Virus record (IMG/VR): IMGVR_UViG_3300031576_000066
Coordinates: 1-50,369 of that record
Length of the DNA stretch: 50,369 nucleotides
Source: a virus
Reading direction: 5' to 3' (one strand)
The position numbers and the translations under genes are program-made. Under the pieces are notes generated by a model. The model was not told the DNA's origin, ran no database searches, and saw nothing but the letters and a program-made list of their open reading frames with translations. Positions within the stretch are counted from its first letter, which is position 1. Each line of letters opens with the position of its first letter. Of the stretch, positions 16,787 through 23,497 are shown one piece after another.

Positions 16787-17264
16787 GATATTTGCAATCC
16801 CATTCACCGCTACGGTGACAAATGCAGGCGGAAACGTCGATCTGTGGGAAGTGCTACCGGGAGACGATAAGCCGGTTTTATTGCGCCGCCTGGTGCTAGG
16901 GCAAGTCTCTGAAGTCGGAGACGCCGCCGAGGAGGGCCTGGAGATTCAAATCCTCCGCATGAACGCCACGGTTACAGGCGGGAGCGGCGGCGCGGCGGGT
17001 GCTCCTGAGTGCTTGGGCGAGCATGGCGTTAGCCCTGGCTTTACCTGCGAGACGAACAACACGACCGTTGCAACCACCTCTGGCACGACCGACATCTTAG
17101 ACGAGATCGCTTGGAACAATCGCGGCTCGCCGTGTGAATTTTGGTGGTCGGAGGATAAGTATGCCCCGCGTGTTCAGCAAGGCGAGGGCCTGTTTATTCG
17201 CCAGGCGACCACGGCAGCCGATGATTACACCTTCGCCGGGACGATCTACGTCGAGGAGCTGTAA
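16779..17264 (+). CDS. Hypothetical virion-associated beta protein
   Basis: 161 residues, starting after AAGGAG. The pattern of strands (IPFTATVTNAGGNVDLWEVL, VLLRRLVLGQVSEVGD, EIQILRMNATVTGGSGG) and of Gly/Ala turns suits a jelly-roll. Two Cys, near residues 69 and 83, could bond outside the cell. Encoded between putative fibre genes and the repeat protein. No family recognised. Confidence 0.55.
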   Translation: MGRIFAIPFTATVTNAGGNVDLWEVLPGDDKPVLLRRLVLGQVSEVGDAAEEGLEIQILRMNATVTGGSGGAAGAPECLGEHGVSPGFTCETNNTTVATTSGTTDILDEIAWNNRGSPCEFWWSEDKYAPRVQQGEGLFIRQATTAADDYTFAGTIYVEEL

Positions 17265-17271
17265 CTAAGCG

Positions 17272-18591
17272 ATGCCCACGCGGGTTATTCCTCAATATCT
17301 GAGGGTTCGCCGCCGCCGATGGATTCCGCCGTCGAAAGTCGGTGGAACGACCTACACGCAAGACTTGGCTGGGGTCATCACACCAGCGGGCGCGCTGTTC
17401 AAGAGCGTTTCAAAACTGCCCGCCGGGGCCGTGACGCCAGCCGGTGCGCTCGTGAGGCTGATCGACAAGTTGACCGCCGGGGCCATGACGCCAGCCGGTG
17501 CGTTGGCGAAACTGATCGACAAACTTCTAGCGGGCGGAGTCACCCCGGCGGGCGCGATCACCAACCTGCGCACCATTGGGCAGTCGAATGCGGGCACCAT
17601 CACTCCCGCGAGCGCGTTGGTGAAGGATGTGAGCAAGGGAGTCGCTGGAACGATTACGCCCGTCGGCGCGCTGAGCAAACTAATCAGCAATTTCTCTGCG
17701 GGCAGCATCACGCCCGGCGGGGTATTGGTGAGACTGGCGCAGAAGGGACTCTCTGGCCTCATCACGCCCGCCTCAGCGATTGTGCAGGCAGTGAGTAAGG
17801 CCATTGCCGGGGTCATCACGCCAACCGGCGCGCTGAGCAAACTAATCAGCAATTTCTCTGCGGGCAGCATCACTCCAGCGGGCGCGCTTGCCAAGTTGGT
17901 GAGCAAATTCCCAGCCGGAACTATCACGCCCGCCGGGGCGCTCACCGCGGTCAAAATAGTGCTCCAGACGTTGGTCGGCACTATAACGCCGACGGGCAGC
18001 CTGAGCAAGAGCATCACTCAGGCGTTATCTGGACTGCTGACGTCAGGCGGGGCGCTCGCCAAGTTGGTGAGCAAGTTCCCAACCGGGACCATCACGCCCT
18101 CGGGTGCGTTGGCTATGGTCAAGGTAGTGCTCCAGACGCTCACCGGACTCATCACTCCTGGCGGGGCGCTGGCGAAAAACGCACAGAAAGGCCTCAGCGG
18201 CTCGGCAGCGCCTGCGGGGCAGTTGAGTAAGGCAGACAGCAAGACGCTCAGTGGCTCCCTTGTGCCAGCCGGGGCGCTGGCAAAGCTGGTGAGTTTGGCA
18301 AAGAGCGGGGCAGTCGGACTATCCGGCAGTGTCACCCGCGCGCTGACCAAGACCGTGGCGGGAGTCATCACGCCGGCGGGCGCGTTGCTGAAGCAAGCAA
18401 CAAAGATGCTCAGCGGACTACTGGCGCCAATCGGTGCGCTGATTCAGTCAATCATCAGCACTATCAAGGCGGACGTGGCGATCTCGTTCGCCGCCGTGAC
18501 CAACCTGACGGTCACAGATTCGGGAGCCAGTCTGCTCGCAGTGACCAACGCATTAGTCGGACGGCTCACTATGTCCGATACGTCGAGGTGA
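17272..18591 (+). CDS. Tandem-repeat protein, about 20 copies of an 18-residue unit
   Basis: 439 residues: a basic N-terminus (YLRVRRRRWIPP), then about 20 repeats of the pattern AGxITPAGALxKLxSKxx covering residues 33-397, then a 42-residue tail without repeats. Most units are 18 residues; a few are 20. Alternating small residues, a TPxGAL turn and hydrophobic-basic positions suggest a solenoid or fibrous stack on the virion. GAGGAG lies well upstream of the ATG. The place in the fibre cluster favours a tail-fibre or surface role; no named family is recognised. Confidence 0.75.
   Translation: MPTRVIPQYLRVRRRRWIPPSKVGGTTYTQDLAGVITPAGALFKSVSKLPAGAVTPAGALVRLIDKLTAGAMTPAGALAKLIDKLLAGGVTPAGAITNLRTIGQSNAGTITPASALVKDVSKGVAGTITPVGALSKLISNFSAGSITPGGVLVRLAQKGLSGLITPASAIVQAVSKAIAGVITPTGALSKLISNFSAGSITPAGALAKLVSKFPAGTITPAGALTAVKIVLQTLVGTITPTGSLSKSITQALSGLLTSGGALAKLVSKFPTGTITPSGALAMVKVVLQTLTGLITPGGALAKNAQKGLSGSAAPAGQLSKADSKTLSGSLVPAGALAKLVSLAKSGAVGLSGSVTRALTKTVAGVITPAGALLKQATKMLSGLLAPIGALIQSIISTIKADVAISFAAVTNLTVTDSGASLLAVTNALVGRLTMSDTSR
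17368..18462 (+). repeat. Tandem 54-bp coding repeats
   Basis: The DNA behind the 18-residue units repeats every 54 bp, with occasional 60-bp units. Most copies differ, but a 45-base stretch is identical at 17668-17712 and 17830-17874, exactly 162 bp (three units) apart, which points to recent duplication or gene conversion inside the array. Confidence 0.8.
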
Positions 18592-18592
18592 T

Positions 18593-18892
18593 ATGGCGAG
18601 CGAATACGACAAAGGCGACCAGGTAAGAGTCAGCGCCGCTTTCACCAACGCGGTGGGCACGGCCATTGATCCAACCACCGTCCGATTCAAGTACAAGACA
18701 CCGGCGAGTGGAACGGCTGTCACATTGGTGTATGGCGTCGACGGTGCCTTAGTGAAGGACTCGACCGGCAATTATCACGTTGACATTGATCTCGATCTGG
18801 CAGGCGTGTATCGCTTCCGCTGGGAGAGCGTCGGCACCGGCAAGGCGGCCAGCGAGTCGTTTGTGGTGGTCCGCAACTCGGACTTTGACTAA
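18593..18892 (+). CDS. Small Ig-like virion protein (putative)
   Basis: 99 residues: EYDKGDQVRVSAAFTNAVGT, TVRFKYKTPASGTAVTL, VDIDLDLAGVYRFRWESVGT, ending FVVVRNSDFD. This strand order is typical of small Ig-like phage structural proteins that decorate heads or fibres. GAGGTGAT precedes the ATG, one base after the repeat-protein stop. Copy number and location on the particle are unknown. Confidence 0.65.
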   Translation: MASEYDKGDQVRVSAAFTNAVGTAIDPTTVRFKYKTPASGTAVTLVYGVDGALVKDSTGNYHVDIDLDLAGVYRFRWESVGTGKAASESFVVVRNSDFD

Positions 18893-18901
18893 GTAGTTTT
18901 T

Positions 18902-18944
18902 TTGCGCGGCGCGTCTCCAAAAAAGAGACGCCCCACTCGCGCAA
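18902..18944 (+). terminator. Nested hairpin between fibre and connector genes
   Basis: TTGCGCG (18902-18908) pairs with CGCGCAA (18938-18944) around an inner GCGTCTC/GAGACGC stem with loop CAAAAAA. No T run follows on the + strand, though six T precede it. It may act as a weak terminator or mRNA stabiliser rather than a full intrinsic terminator. Confidence 0.45.
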
Positions 18945-18955
18945 GAGGAGGCAAC

Positions 18956-19267
18956 ATGCAGGTAACAGTCACTCTCGATCTCAGCACCACGTTGAAAGCC
19001 ACTCTGCGCGACGGCAAGCTGAGCGCCGAACTCACTGTCACTGCGCCCTACGGGGTGCGCACGGTGAGCGTGTCAGAGACGGAATTTCCGCCTGAACTGT
19101 TGGAGGCGGCGGCAGGCGCATTGCAGAACCTGCTTGAGTCGCGTGTCGAAAAGTTGGTGAGCAGGGCACAGCGCGCGGCGCACGAAGCCGCAGCGGTGGC
19201 CGCTCGCCTCGGCGAGGACTTCGAGTCCGCCGGAGAAGGGCAGGACAAAACCAAGGAGGTGGACTAA
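18956..19267 (+). CDS. Hypothetical protein with helical tail
   Basis: 103 residues. A beta-like N-terminal half (QVTVTLDLSTTLKATLRDGK) is followed by a long Ala/Glu/Arg helix (LLESRVEKLVSRAQRAAHEA). The ATG follows GAGGAGG; an upstream TTG in the same frame would place the hairpin inside the gene. Its TAA touches the next gene. Function unknown. Confidence 0.6.
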   Translation: MQVTVTLDLSTTLKATLRDGKLSAELTVTAPYGVRTVSVSETEFPPELLEAAAGALQNLLESRVEKLVSRAQRAAHEAAAVAARLGEDFESAGEGQDKTKEVD

Positions 19268-19968
19268 TGGCAGTCCAAGCAATGGGCGGGGCGCTCGGCC
19301 CAGCCGGTAACGTCAACATCTTCAAGCATCCCACAGCCCCCGCCAAGGGGTTCATCGCCTGGCTGTTGTGGGTGATGCGAAATGCGCTTCCGGCGCGCGG
19401 CCTTCCGAGTGAGGTCAACGCCTACCGTTTCCGCAACCTGCCGAACGTCTGGCGCGGCTTCTGGCGCGTCTGTTTGGCGCGCATCATGGGCATCCCGCAC
19501 TTCTATGGCGCGTTGCAGATGGCCGTCAAACGCGGTGACGGCACGATCCTGAATCTCGGACTGGCATCTCTGCGCGTGGTCACGACCGCTGGCGTCAACT
19601 TCATCGTGGACGCTTTCCAAAACACCGTAGAAGTGGAAAACATGAAGTACCACGGCTATGGGACCGGCACGAATGCCGAGGCGGTGGGCGACACGGCGCT
19701 ACAGACCGAACTCACGACTCAATACGCGGTGGACAACACGCGGCCAACCGGAACAACGACTGAAGGCGCGTCCGCCAACATCTATCGCACGGTCGCCACG
19801 CTCTCACCGGACAGTGGCGGCACCATCGCGATCACCGAGCACGGCGTTTTCTCGGCCACGTCCGGGGTCACGCTGCTGGACCGGACCGTGTTCTCTGCCG
19901 TCAACCTGGTGGCGGGTTCCGACTCGTTGCAGACCACCTACGACCTGACTCTCGCGGCTGGTTCGTAA
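19267..19968 (+). CDS. Conserved-looking virion structural protein
   Basis: 233 residues. The N-terminal 100 contain Trp-rich helices (FIAWLLWVMRNALPARG, VWRGFWRVCLARIMG). The C-terminal part includes YHGYGTGTNAEAVGDTALQT, IAITEHGVFSA and LLDRTVFSAVNL, a pattern I associate with phage structural proteins of unknown function. Strong GGAGG before the ATG. It precedes the head-tail connector genes. Confidence 0.6.
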   Translation: MAVQAMGGALGPAGNVNIFKHPTAPAKGFIAWLLWVMRNALPARGLPSEVNAYRFRNLPNVWRGFWRVCLARIMGIPHFYGALQMAVKRGDGTILNLGLASLRVVTTAGVNFIVDAFQNTVEVENMKYHGYGTGTNAEAVGDTALQTELTTQYAVDNTRPTGTTTEGASANIYRTVATLSPDSGGTIAITEHGVFSATSGVTLLDRTVFSAVNLVAGSDSLQTTYDLTLAAGS

Positions 19969-19980
19969 GGCAAGCACAAC

Positions 19981-20562
19981 ATGACCGTTCGCGTTGGGAT
20001 GGAAAACCTGATCATCCGCCTGCGCTCGATGACCGAGGCAAGCGAAAGCGACTACACGCTCGCCGGTGTCACGTACTGGACCGGCGAGCAATTGCAGTCA
20101 GTGCTTGATCGCCATCGCCGCGATCTGATCCGCGTTCCCTTGCGCTCCACCTACGAGTCCATCGCCAGCGAGTCGGAATACCATAACTACTACCTGGACG
20201 ATTACACGGACATCGAAGAGGCGGGCAGTGGCACGCCGACCTGGCTGGTCGAGGATGGAAATGGTGACGCAGTTGGGACCGCCAACTACACGGTCAACTA
20301 TGACGCCGGTCACTTCCGTTTCACCACCGACACCGAGGGCGCGGCCTACTACCTGACCACGCGCAGTTTCAACATGAATCGCGCCGCGGTCGAGGTCTGG
20401 CAGAAAAAGGCCAGCCATGTGGCGAAGGCTTACGACTTCAAGGCTGACGGGGCCGAGTACGACCGCTCACAGCTCTACAAGCACGCCATGCAGATGGCCG
20501 CCCACTACCGGAGTCTATCTGGGCTGACCATCTCAAGGATGTTCAGGTCTGATGCTGCCTAG
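19981..20562 (+). CDS. Head-tail connector / adaptor protein
   Basis: 193 residues. TYWTGEQLQSVLDRHRRDLI near residue 30 and AAVEVWQKKASHVAKAYDFK near the C-terminus fit helical adaptor proteins that bind the portal and extend the neck. An Ig-like or beta insert lies in the middle (DDYTDIEEAGSGTPTWLVED). It is the first of four consecutive neck genes in the canonical order adaptor, stopper, tail completion, terminator. Confidence 0.7.
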   Translation: MTVRVGMENLIIRLRSMTEASESDYTLAGVTYWTGEQLQSVLDRHRRDLIRVPLRSTYESIASESEYHNYYLDDYTDIEEAGSGTPTWLVEDGNGDAVGTANYTVNYDAGHFRFTTDTEGAAYYLTTRSFNMNRAAVEVWQKKASHVAKAYDFKADGAEYDRSQLYKHAMQMAAHYRSLSGLTISRMFRSDAA

Positions 20563-20914
20563 TGACGAACTCGACGACATGCGGGATGTGCAGGAGGAGG
20601 CCTTGCCCGACACCTGCACAATCCAGACCACAGGCCAGACCAATACCAAAGGCTCGACGGCGGAGGCGTTCACAAACACCTACACCGCCGTGCCCTGCCG
20701 CCTGGCGCCGGCGAATCGTGTGGTTGCAGAGAGGCAGGTCGGCGCGGCGCTGGCCGCCGTCAGCGACTTCATGCTGACGATTGCCTTTGACCAGACCGTG
20801 ACGCCCACCGATCGGGTCGTGCATGACAGCGTGACCTACGAAGTCACCGCCGTGGCGAACGACAAGGCCTCATGGCGCACGGCGCGGCGCGTCTATCTCA
20901 AGAGGGTGCAATAG
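20552..20914 (+). CDS. Head closure (stopper) protein
   Basis: 120 residues. DTCTIQTTGQTNTKGSTAEA, YTAVPCRLAPANRV and the end YEVTAVANDKASWRTARRVY match the SPP1 gp16-like head-closure family, small beta barrels that plug the neck after packaging. It overlaps the adaptor gene by 11 bases and its TAG overlaps the next GTG. Confidence 0.75.
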   Translation: MLPSDELDDMRDVQEEALPDTCTIQTTGQTNTKGSTAEAFTNTYTAVPCRLAPANRVVAERQVGAALAAVSDFMLTIAFDQTVTPTDRVVHDSVTYEVTAVANDKASWRTARRVYLKRVQ

Positions 20915-21318
20915 TGGCAAAGCCGCACGTCAGCATCGCTCTTGACACCACCAGGCTAGACCTGCTGATAGGCCAGCTTGAGCCGCGCGCCATGACGATC
21001 CTAGACAATGTGGCTTTCGACATTGAGGCCTCGGCCAAGCCTTATGCCAAGGTGGACACCGGCGCGATGCGTTCATCGATCTACGTGAGCGGCGCGTCAG
21101 GCGGCACAAGCTACGGCAACGCCGCCAGCGATGCGCAGGCGTTGCGGCCCAAGGCCGGACTCGTCAACGAGGTGAGGCCCGCTAACAAGTGGGAACGGAT
21201 CGTCGGTGTGGCTGTGGAATACGCCTACTGGCAGGAACTCCAGCAACCCTTCATCGGCCCAGCCGTCGAGGATAACAGGCGCAAGGCTCAAAGCGCCTGG
21301 CGGGAGTTGTGTCGGTGA
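20914..21318 (+). CDS. Tail completion protein (HK97 gp10-like)
   Basis: 134 residues with a GTG start on the preceding stop. DIEASAKPYAKVDTGAMRSSIYV and GVAVEYAYWQELQQPFIGPA are the two hallmarks of HK97 gp10-like neck proteins: the KVDTGAMRSSI helix start and the YA.WQE..PFI.PA end. It joins the head connector to the tail. I place the start at GTG 20914 rather than the longer frame. Confidence 0.85.
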   Translation: MAKPHVSIALDTTRLDLLIGQLEPRAMTILDNVAFDIEASAKPYAKVDTGAMRSSIYVSGASGGTSYGNAASDAQALRPKAGLVNEVRPANKWERIVGVAVEYAYWQELQQPFIGPAVEDNRRKAQSAWRELCR

Positions 21319-21716
21319 ACGTACTCGAAGAGTCGCTCTACGACGCGCTCGCCGGAAACGCGCCCTTGCTGGCAGTAGTGAGCACGCGCATCTACCGGCA
21401 GACCGCTCCACCAGGCGCGGTGTATCCGCTGGTGCTATTTGGCCTCAATGCGGGCGGAGACGAGAACACCACCTCCGTGGACAGCCTAGATGTGCGCTAC
21501 GCGGTGCGGGGCGTGTCAGAAGTCAGCACCGACCAGGCCGGCGACGTAGACGACCTGATCCGTACCGTGCTTCACAAGACCGCGCTCACGGTCACAGGCT
21601 GGTCAAACTTTTGGACTACGCGCGGCGCTGAGATTCGTCTCACCGAGATCGATCCAAGCGGCAAGCGCTTTTATCACGCCGGGGCGATCTATCGCATCCG
21701 GCTCGACAAGACTTAG
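21315..21716 (+). CDS. Tail terminator protein (DUF3168-like)
   Basis: 133 residues. LEESLYDALAGNAPLLAVVS at the start and RIYRQTAPPGAVYPLVLFGL agree with the DUF3168 tail-terminator family, hexameric rings that cap the tail tube at its head end. GGGAG eight bases before GTG 21315 supports that start; GTG 21309 lies too close to it. GTGA overlap with the previous gene. Confidence 0.8.
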   Translation: MNVLEESLYDALAGNAPLLAVVSTRIYRQTAPPGAVYPLVLFGLNAGGDENTTSVDSLDVRYAVRGVSEVSTDQAGDVDDLIRTVLHKTALTVTGWSNFWTTRGAEIRLTEIDPSGKRFYHAGAIYRIRLDKT

Positions 21717-21728
21717 AGAGGAGGCAGC

Positions 21729-22130
21729 ATGGCACAGTACACCGGCAAGAACCTGGCGATCACCTTCGCGGCAACGACCATCTCAACGCGCTTCCGCAAG
21801 CTGACGGTAAAAGAGGACAAAGACCTCGTGGACCAGTCGGCTGGAAACGACGTGGCCAAGACTTACCTGACCGCGCTCGAAGACGGCGACGCCTCGTTGG
21901 AGTTTCTGGACGTGACCGACGGCACAGCCGCCACGGCTCTATGGAATCTCTGCGACAAGGGCGTTGAGGGATCACTGATCTGGATGCCTGAAGGCACCGC
22001 CGTCAACGATCCGAAGCACACGGTCAACGCCATTGTCAAGAGCCGTGAACGCGACTTCCCTTACGACGATGTGGTTGAGGGCAAGATCGTGTTCCAGTTC
22101 TCGGGCGTTGTGACGGATGGAGTCAACTAA
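21729..22130 (+). CDS. Major tail tube protein
   Basis: 133 residues. RFRKLTVKEDKDLVDQSAGN, then a helix, GDASLEFLDVTDGTAAT and VEGKIVFQFSGVVTDGV fit the tube fold of siphovirus major tail proteins. GAGGAGG before the ATG promises high expression, and a strong hairpin follows the stop. It lies just before the frameshifted tail chaperones, the standard order. Confidence 0.85.
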   Translation: MAQYTGKNLAITFAATTISTRFRKLTVKEDKDLVDQSAGNDVAKTYLTALEDGDASLEFLDVTDGTAATALWNLCDKGVEGSLIWMPEGTAVNDPKHTVNAIVKSRERDFPYDDVVEGKIVFQFSGVVTDGVN

Positions 22131-22144
22131 ACAAACCCTTCATT

Positions 22145-22179
22145 ACCCCAATGAGAGCGCAAGCTGCTTTCATTGGGGT
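22145..22179 (+). terminator. Hairpin after the tail tube gene
   Basis: ACCCCAATGA (22145-22154) pairs perfectly with TCATTGGGGT (22170-22179). The loop holds an inner AGC-GCAA-GCT mini-hairpin. The T run is poor, so it is likely an attenuator or 3' stabiliser that keeps tail tube mRNA above chaperone mRNA. Confidence 0.65.
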
Positions 22180-22197
22180 TGGCCGGGAGATGAAAAG

Positions 22198-22557
22198 ATG
22201 TCTGACGAAGCTACTCCAAAAATCCTGACCCTTCAGGACATCCGTAGCGCGGCGGACCTGCCGCGTGAGCTGGTGCCTGTGCCCGAGTGGGGCGGGGCGG
22301 TCGTGGTCCAGGGCGTGAGCGTGTCCGATGGAATGAACCTGCTGAAAAACATGCAGGATAAGGACGGCAAGATCGAAGATGAAAAGGCCATGCTCTACGC
22401 CTTTGTCTACGGTGTGGTCGATCCGAAGTTCATGCCTGAGGATGTGGAATGGCTGAAGACTAAGGCGCTGGGAGCGGTCACTCGCGTGACTCAGGTCTTT
22501 ATGCGCCTGTCTGGGTTTGAGCAGGATTCTCTCAAGGCCGCAAGAAAAAACTCGTAG
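22198..22557 (+). CDS. Tail assembly chaperone, short form (gpG-like)
   Basis: 119 residues ending in AARKNS. It begins with a likely disordered stretch, then LQDIRSAADLPRELVPVPEW, GVSVSDGMNLLKNMQD and a helical end (WLKTKALGAVTRVTQVFMRL), as in gpG-type chaperones that coat the tape measure protein during tail assembly. The stop lies just after a slippery heptamer, so some ribosomes make the longer form. GGGAGATGAAAAG precedes the ATG. Confidence 0.85.
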   Translation: MSDEATPKILTLQDIRSAADLPRELVPVPEWGGAVVVQGVSVSDGMNLLKNMQDKDGKIEDEKAMLYAFVYGVVDPKFMPEDVEWLKTKALGAVTRVTQVFMRLSGFEQDSLKAARKNS

Positions 22558-22769
22558 CGGACACCCGGCGGCTGTTCCTCTTCGCCCTGGCAAAAGACCT
22601 GGGTAGGACGGTCGCCGGTCTGTCCGTTGAATTGAGTGGGCCTGAGTTTGTGGAATGGATGGCGTTCTACGAGATCGAGGCGCTACTCCATAAGCAATCC
22701 GCCAAAGGCAAGGACGGTAGAGAAGCCTTGCAGATCGTGAGGTTGATCATCGAGTTGACCAAACACTAA
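22198..22769 (+). CDS. Tail assembly chaperone, frameshift fusion (gpGT-like)
   Basis: A -1 shift at the slippery heptamer joins 118 codons of the short form to a second frame open to TAA at 22767, for about 190 residues. The added part begins LVADTRRLFLFALAKDLG and includes ELSGPEFVEWMAFYEIEALL, the typical T-domain pattern of siphovirus chaperones that recruit the tube protein. No stop interrupts the extension, and it lacks its own start with a Shine-Dalgarno, so it is almost surely made only as the fusion. Confidence 0.85.
22545..22551 (+). promoter_or_regulatory. Programmed -1 frameshift site, A AAA AAC
   Basis: In frame the codons are AGA AAA AAC TCG TAG, a perfect X XXY YYZ heptamer of the dnaX/IS type. 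The zero-frame stop comes two codons later. GC-rich sequence downstream (CGGACACCCGGCGGC) could form a stimulatory structure. Confidence 0.9.
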
Positions 22770-23478
22770 TGGCCGGATGGCCTTTTCTGCCTGGTCGAGG
22801 CTCAACGATGTCATGGCATGGTCGGCACAGGGTTGCCAGGTTTTCGAGACTGTCATCCTGAGTTTTCCGCCAAGGAGTCTTGTGGTGAACGATCAGATCG
22901 CTCGTGGCACTACACCGCGTACAGCGCCAACCATCACGGTTGAGGGCTTCAAGCCTGCGCTCGCGCCATGCCTTGCGCCCACAGCGACTCCGCGCGTCGA
23001 GGGAGTGCTTGGTGTTCTTCTGGCCATGCCATCTGTTCAGGCAGAGCATAGAACAGAAGCGCGCAGACTCCAGCCGCTTGCGGGTGATCTCAAACTCGTC
23101 ACCGCACCACTCGCACACCTTGAAGAATCGGCGGCTGGCGTTGCCCGCACACTCTTGGGAGCAAAACCGGCTGGCGTTGTGTTTGAGAGTGGACGGATGG
23201 ACGCTAAACGTCTGCCCGCAATTCTCACATACACGAGTCGGCTGATGGGCGCGGGCATAGTCCCATTTGCACGCCTTGCTACAGAACTTTTGAGAGCCGC
23301 GCCCTCGATAGGCTTTGCTCTCAAATGGTTTTCCGCAGTGAAGGCATGGCTTGACCGGCAGAGCGCGGTGAGTGTCAGAGCATATTCGAGAGCAATATCT
23401 TGCACTCTCCGCCCGAAATGGTTTGACGGAAAAAGTCTTGTGGCAGTTGAGGCATGAAAGCGTGATCAAGGTTGGCAT
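22747..23478 (-). CDS. HNH endonuclease with four zinc-finger repeats
   Basis: 243 residues on the strand opposite to its neighbours. Four repeats of about 30 residues each carry C-x2-C and C-x2/3-C pairs (for example CLNC with CSRIC, CENC with CSQEC). The C-terminal domain has RDGWRCTRCSATSDL, HHKTP and LCRPCHDIVE, the HNH nuclease with its zinc-binding Cys. Free-standing HNH genes of this kind are homing endonucleases that cut phage DNA lacking them. The ATG at 23478 lies 20 bases from the tape measure ATG; the ORF's earlier start at 23547 would run into that gene. Confidence 0.88.
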   Translation of the reverse strand: MPTLITLSCLNCHKTFSVKPFRAESARYCSRICSDTHRALPVKPCLHCGKPFESKAYRGRGSQKFCSKACKWDYARAHQPTRVCENCGQTFSVHPSTLKHNASRFCSQECAGNASRRFFKVCEWCGDEFEITRKRLESARFCSMLCLNRWHGQKNTKHSLDARSRCGRKAWRERRLEALNRDGWRCTRCSATSDLIVHHKTPWRKTQDDSLENLATLCRPCHDIVEPRPGRKGHPAISVWSTR

Positions 23479-23497
23479 GTTGAGAGTATAGCACAAA

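Noticed and set aside
17352-18017. A 221-codon - strand frame rich in PAGVM repeats
   Set aside because: It is the reverse reading of the 54-bp repeat array; the + strand gene has proper start signals and neighbours.
22777-23457. 226-codon + strand frame opposite the HNH gene
   Set aside because: It is the antisense reading of the clear zinc-finger and HNH motifs and lacks a start signal.
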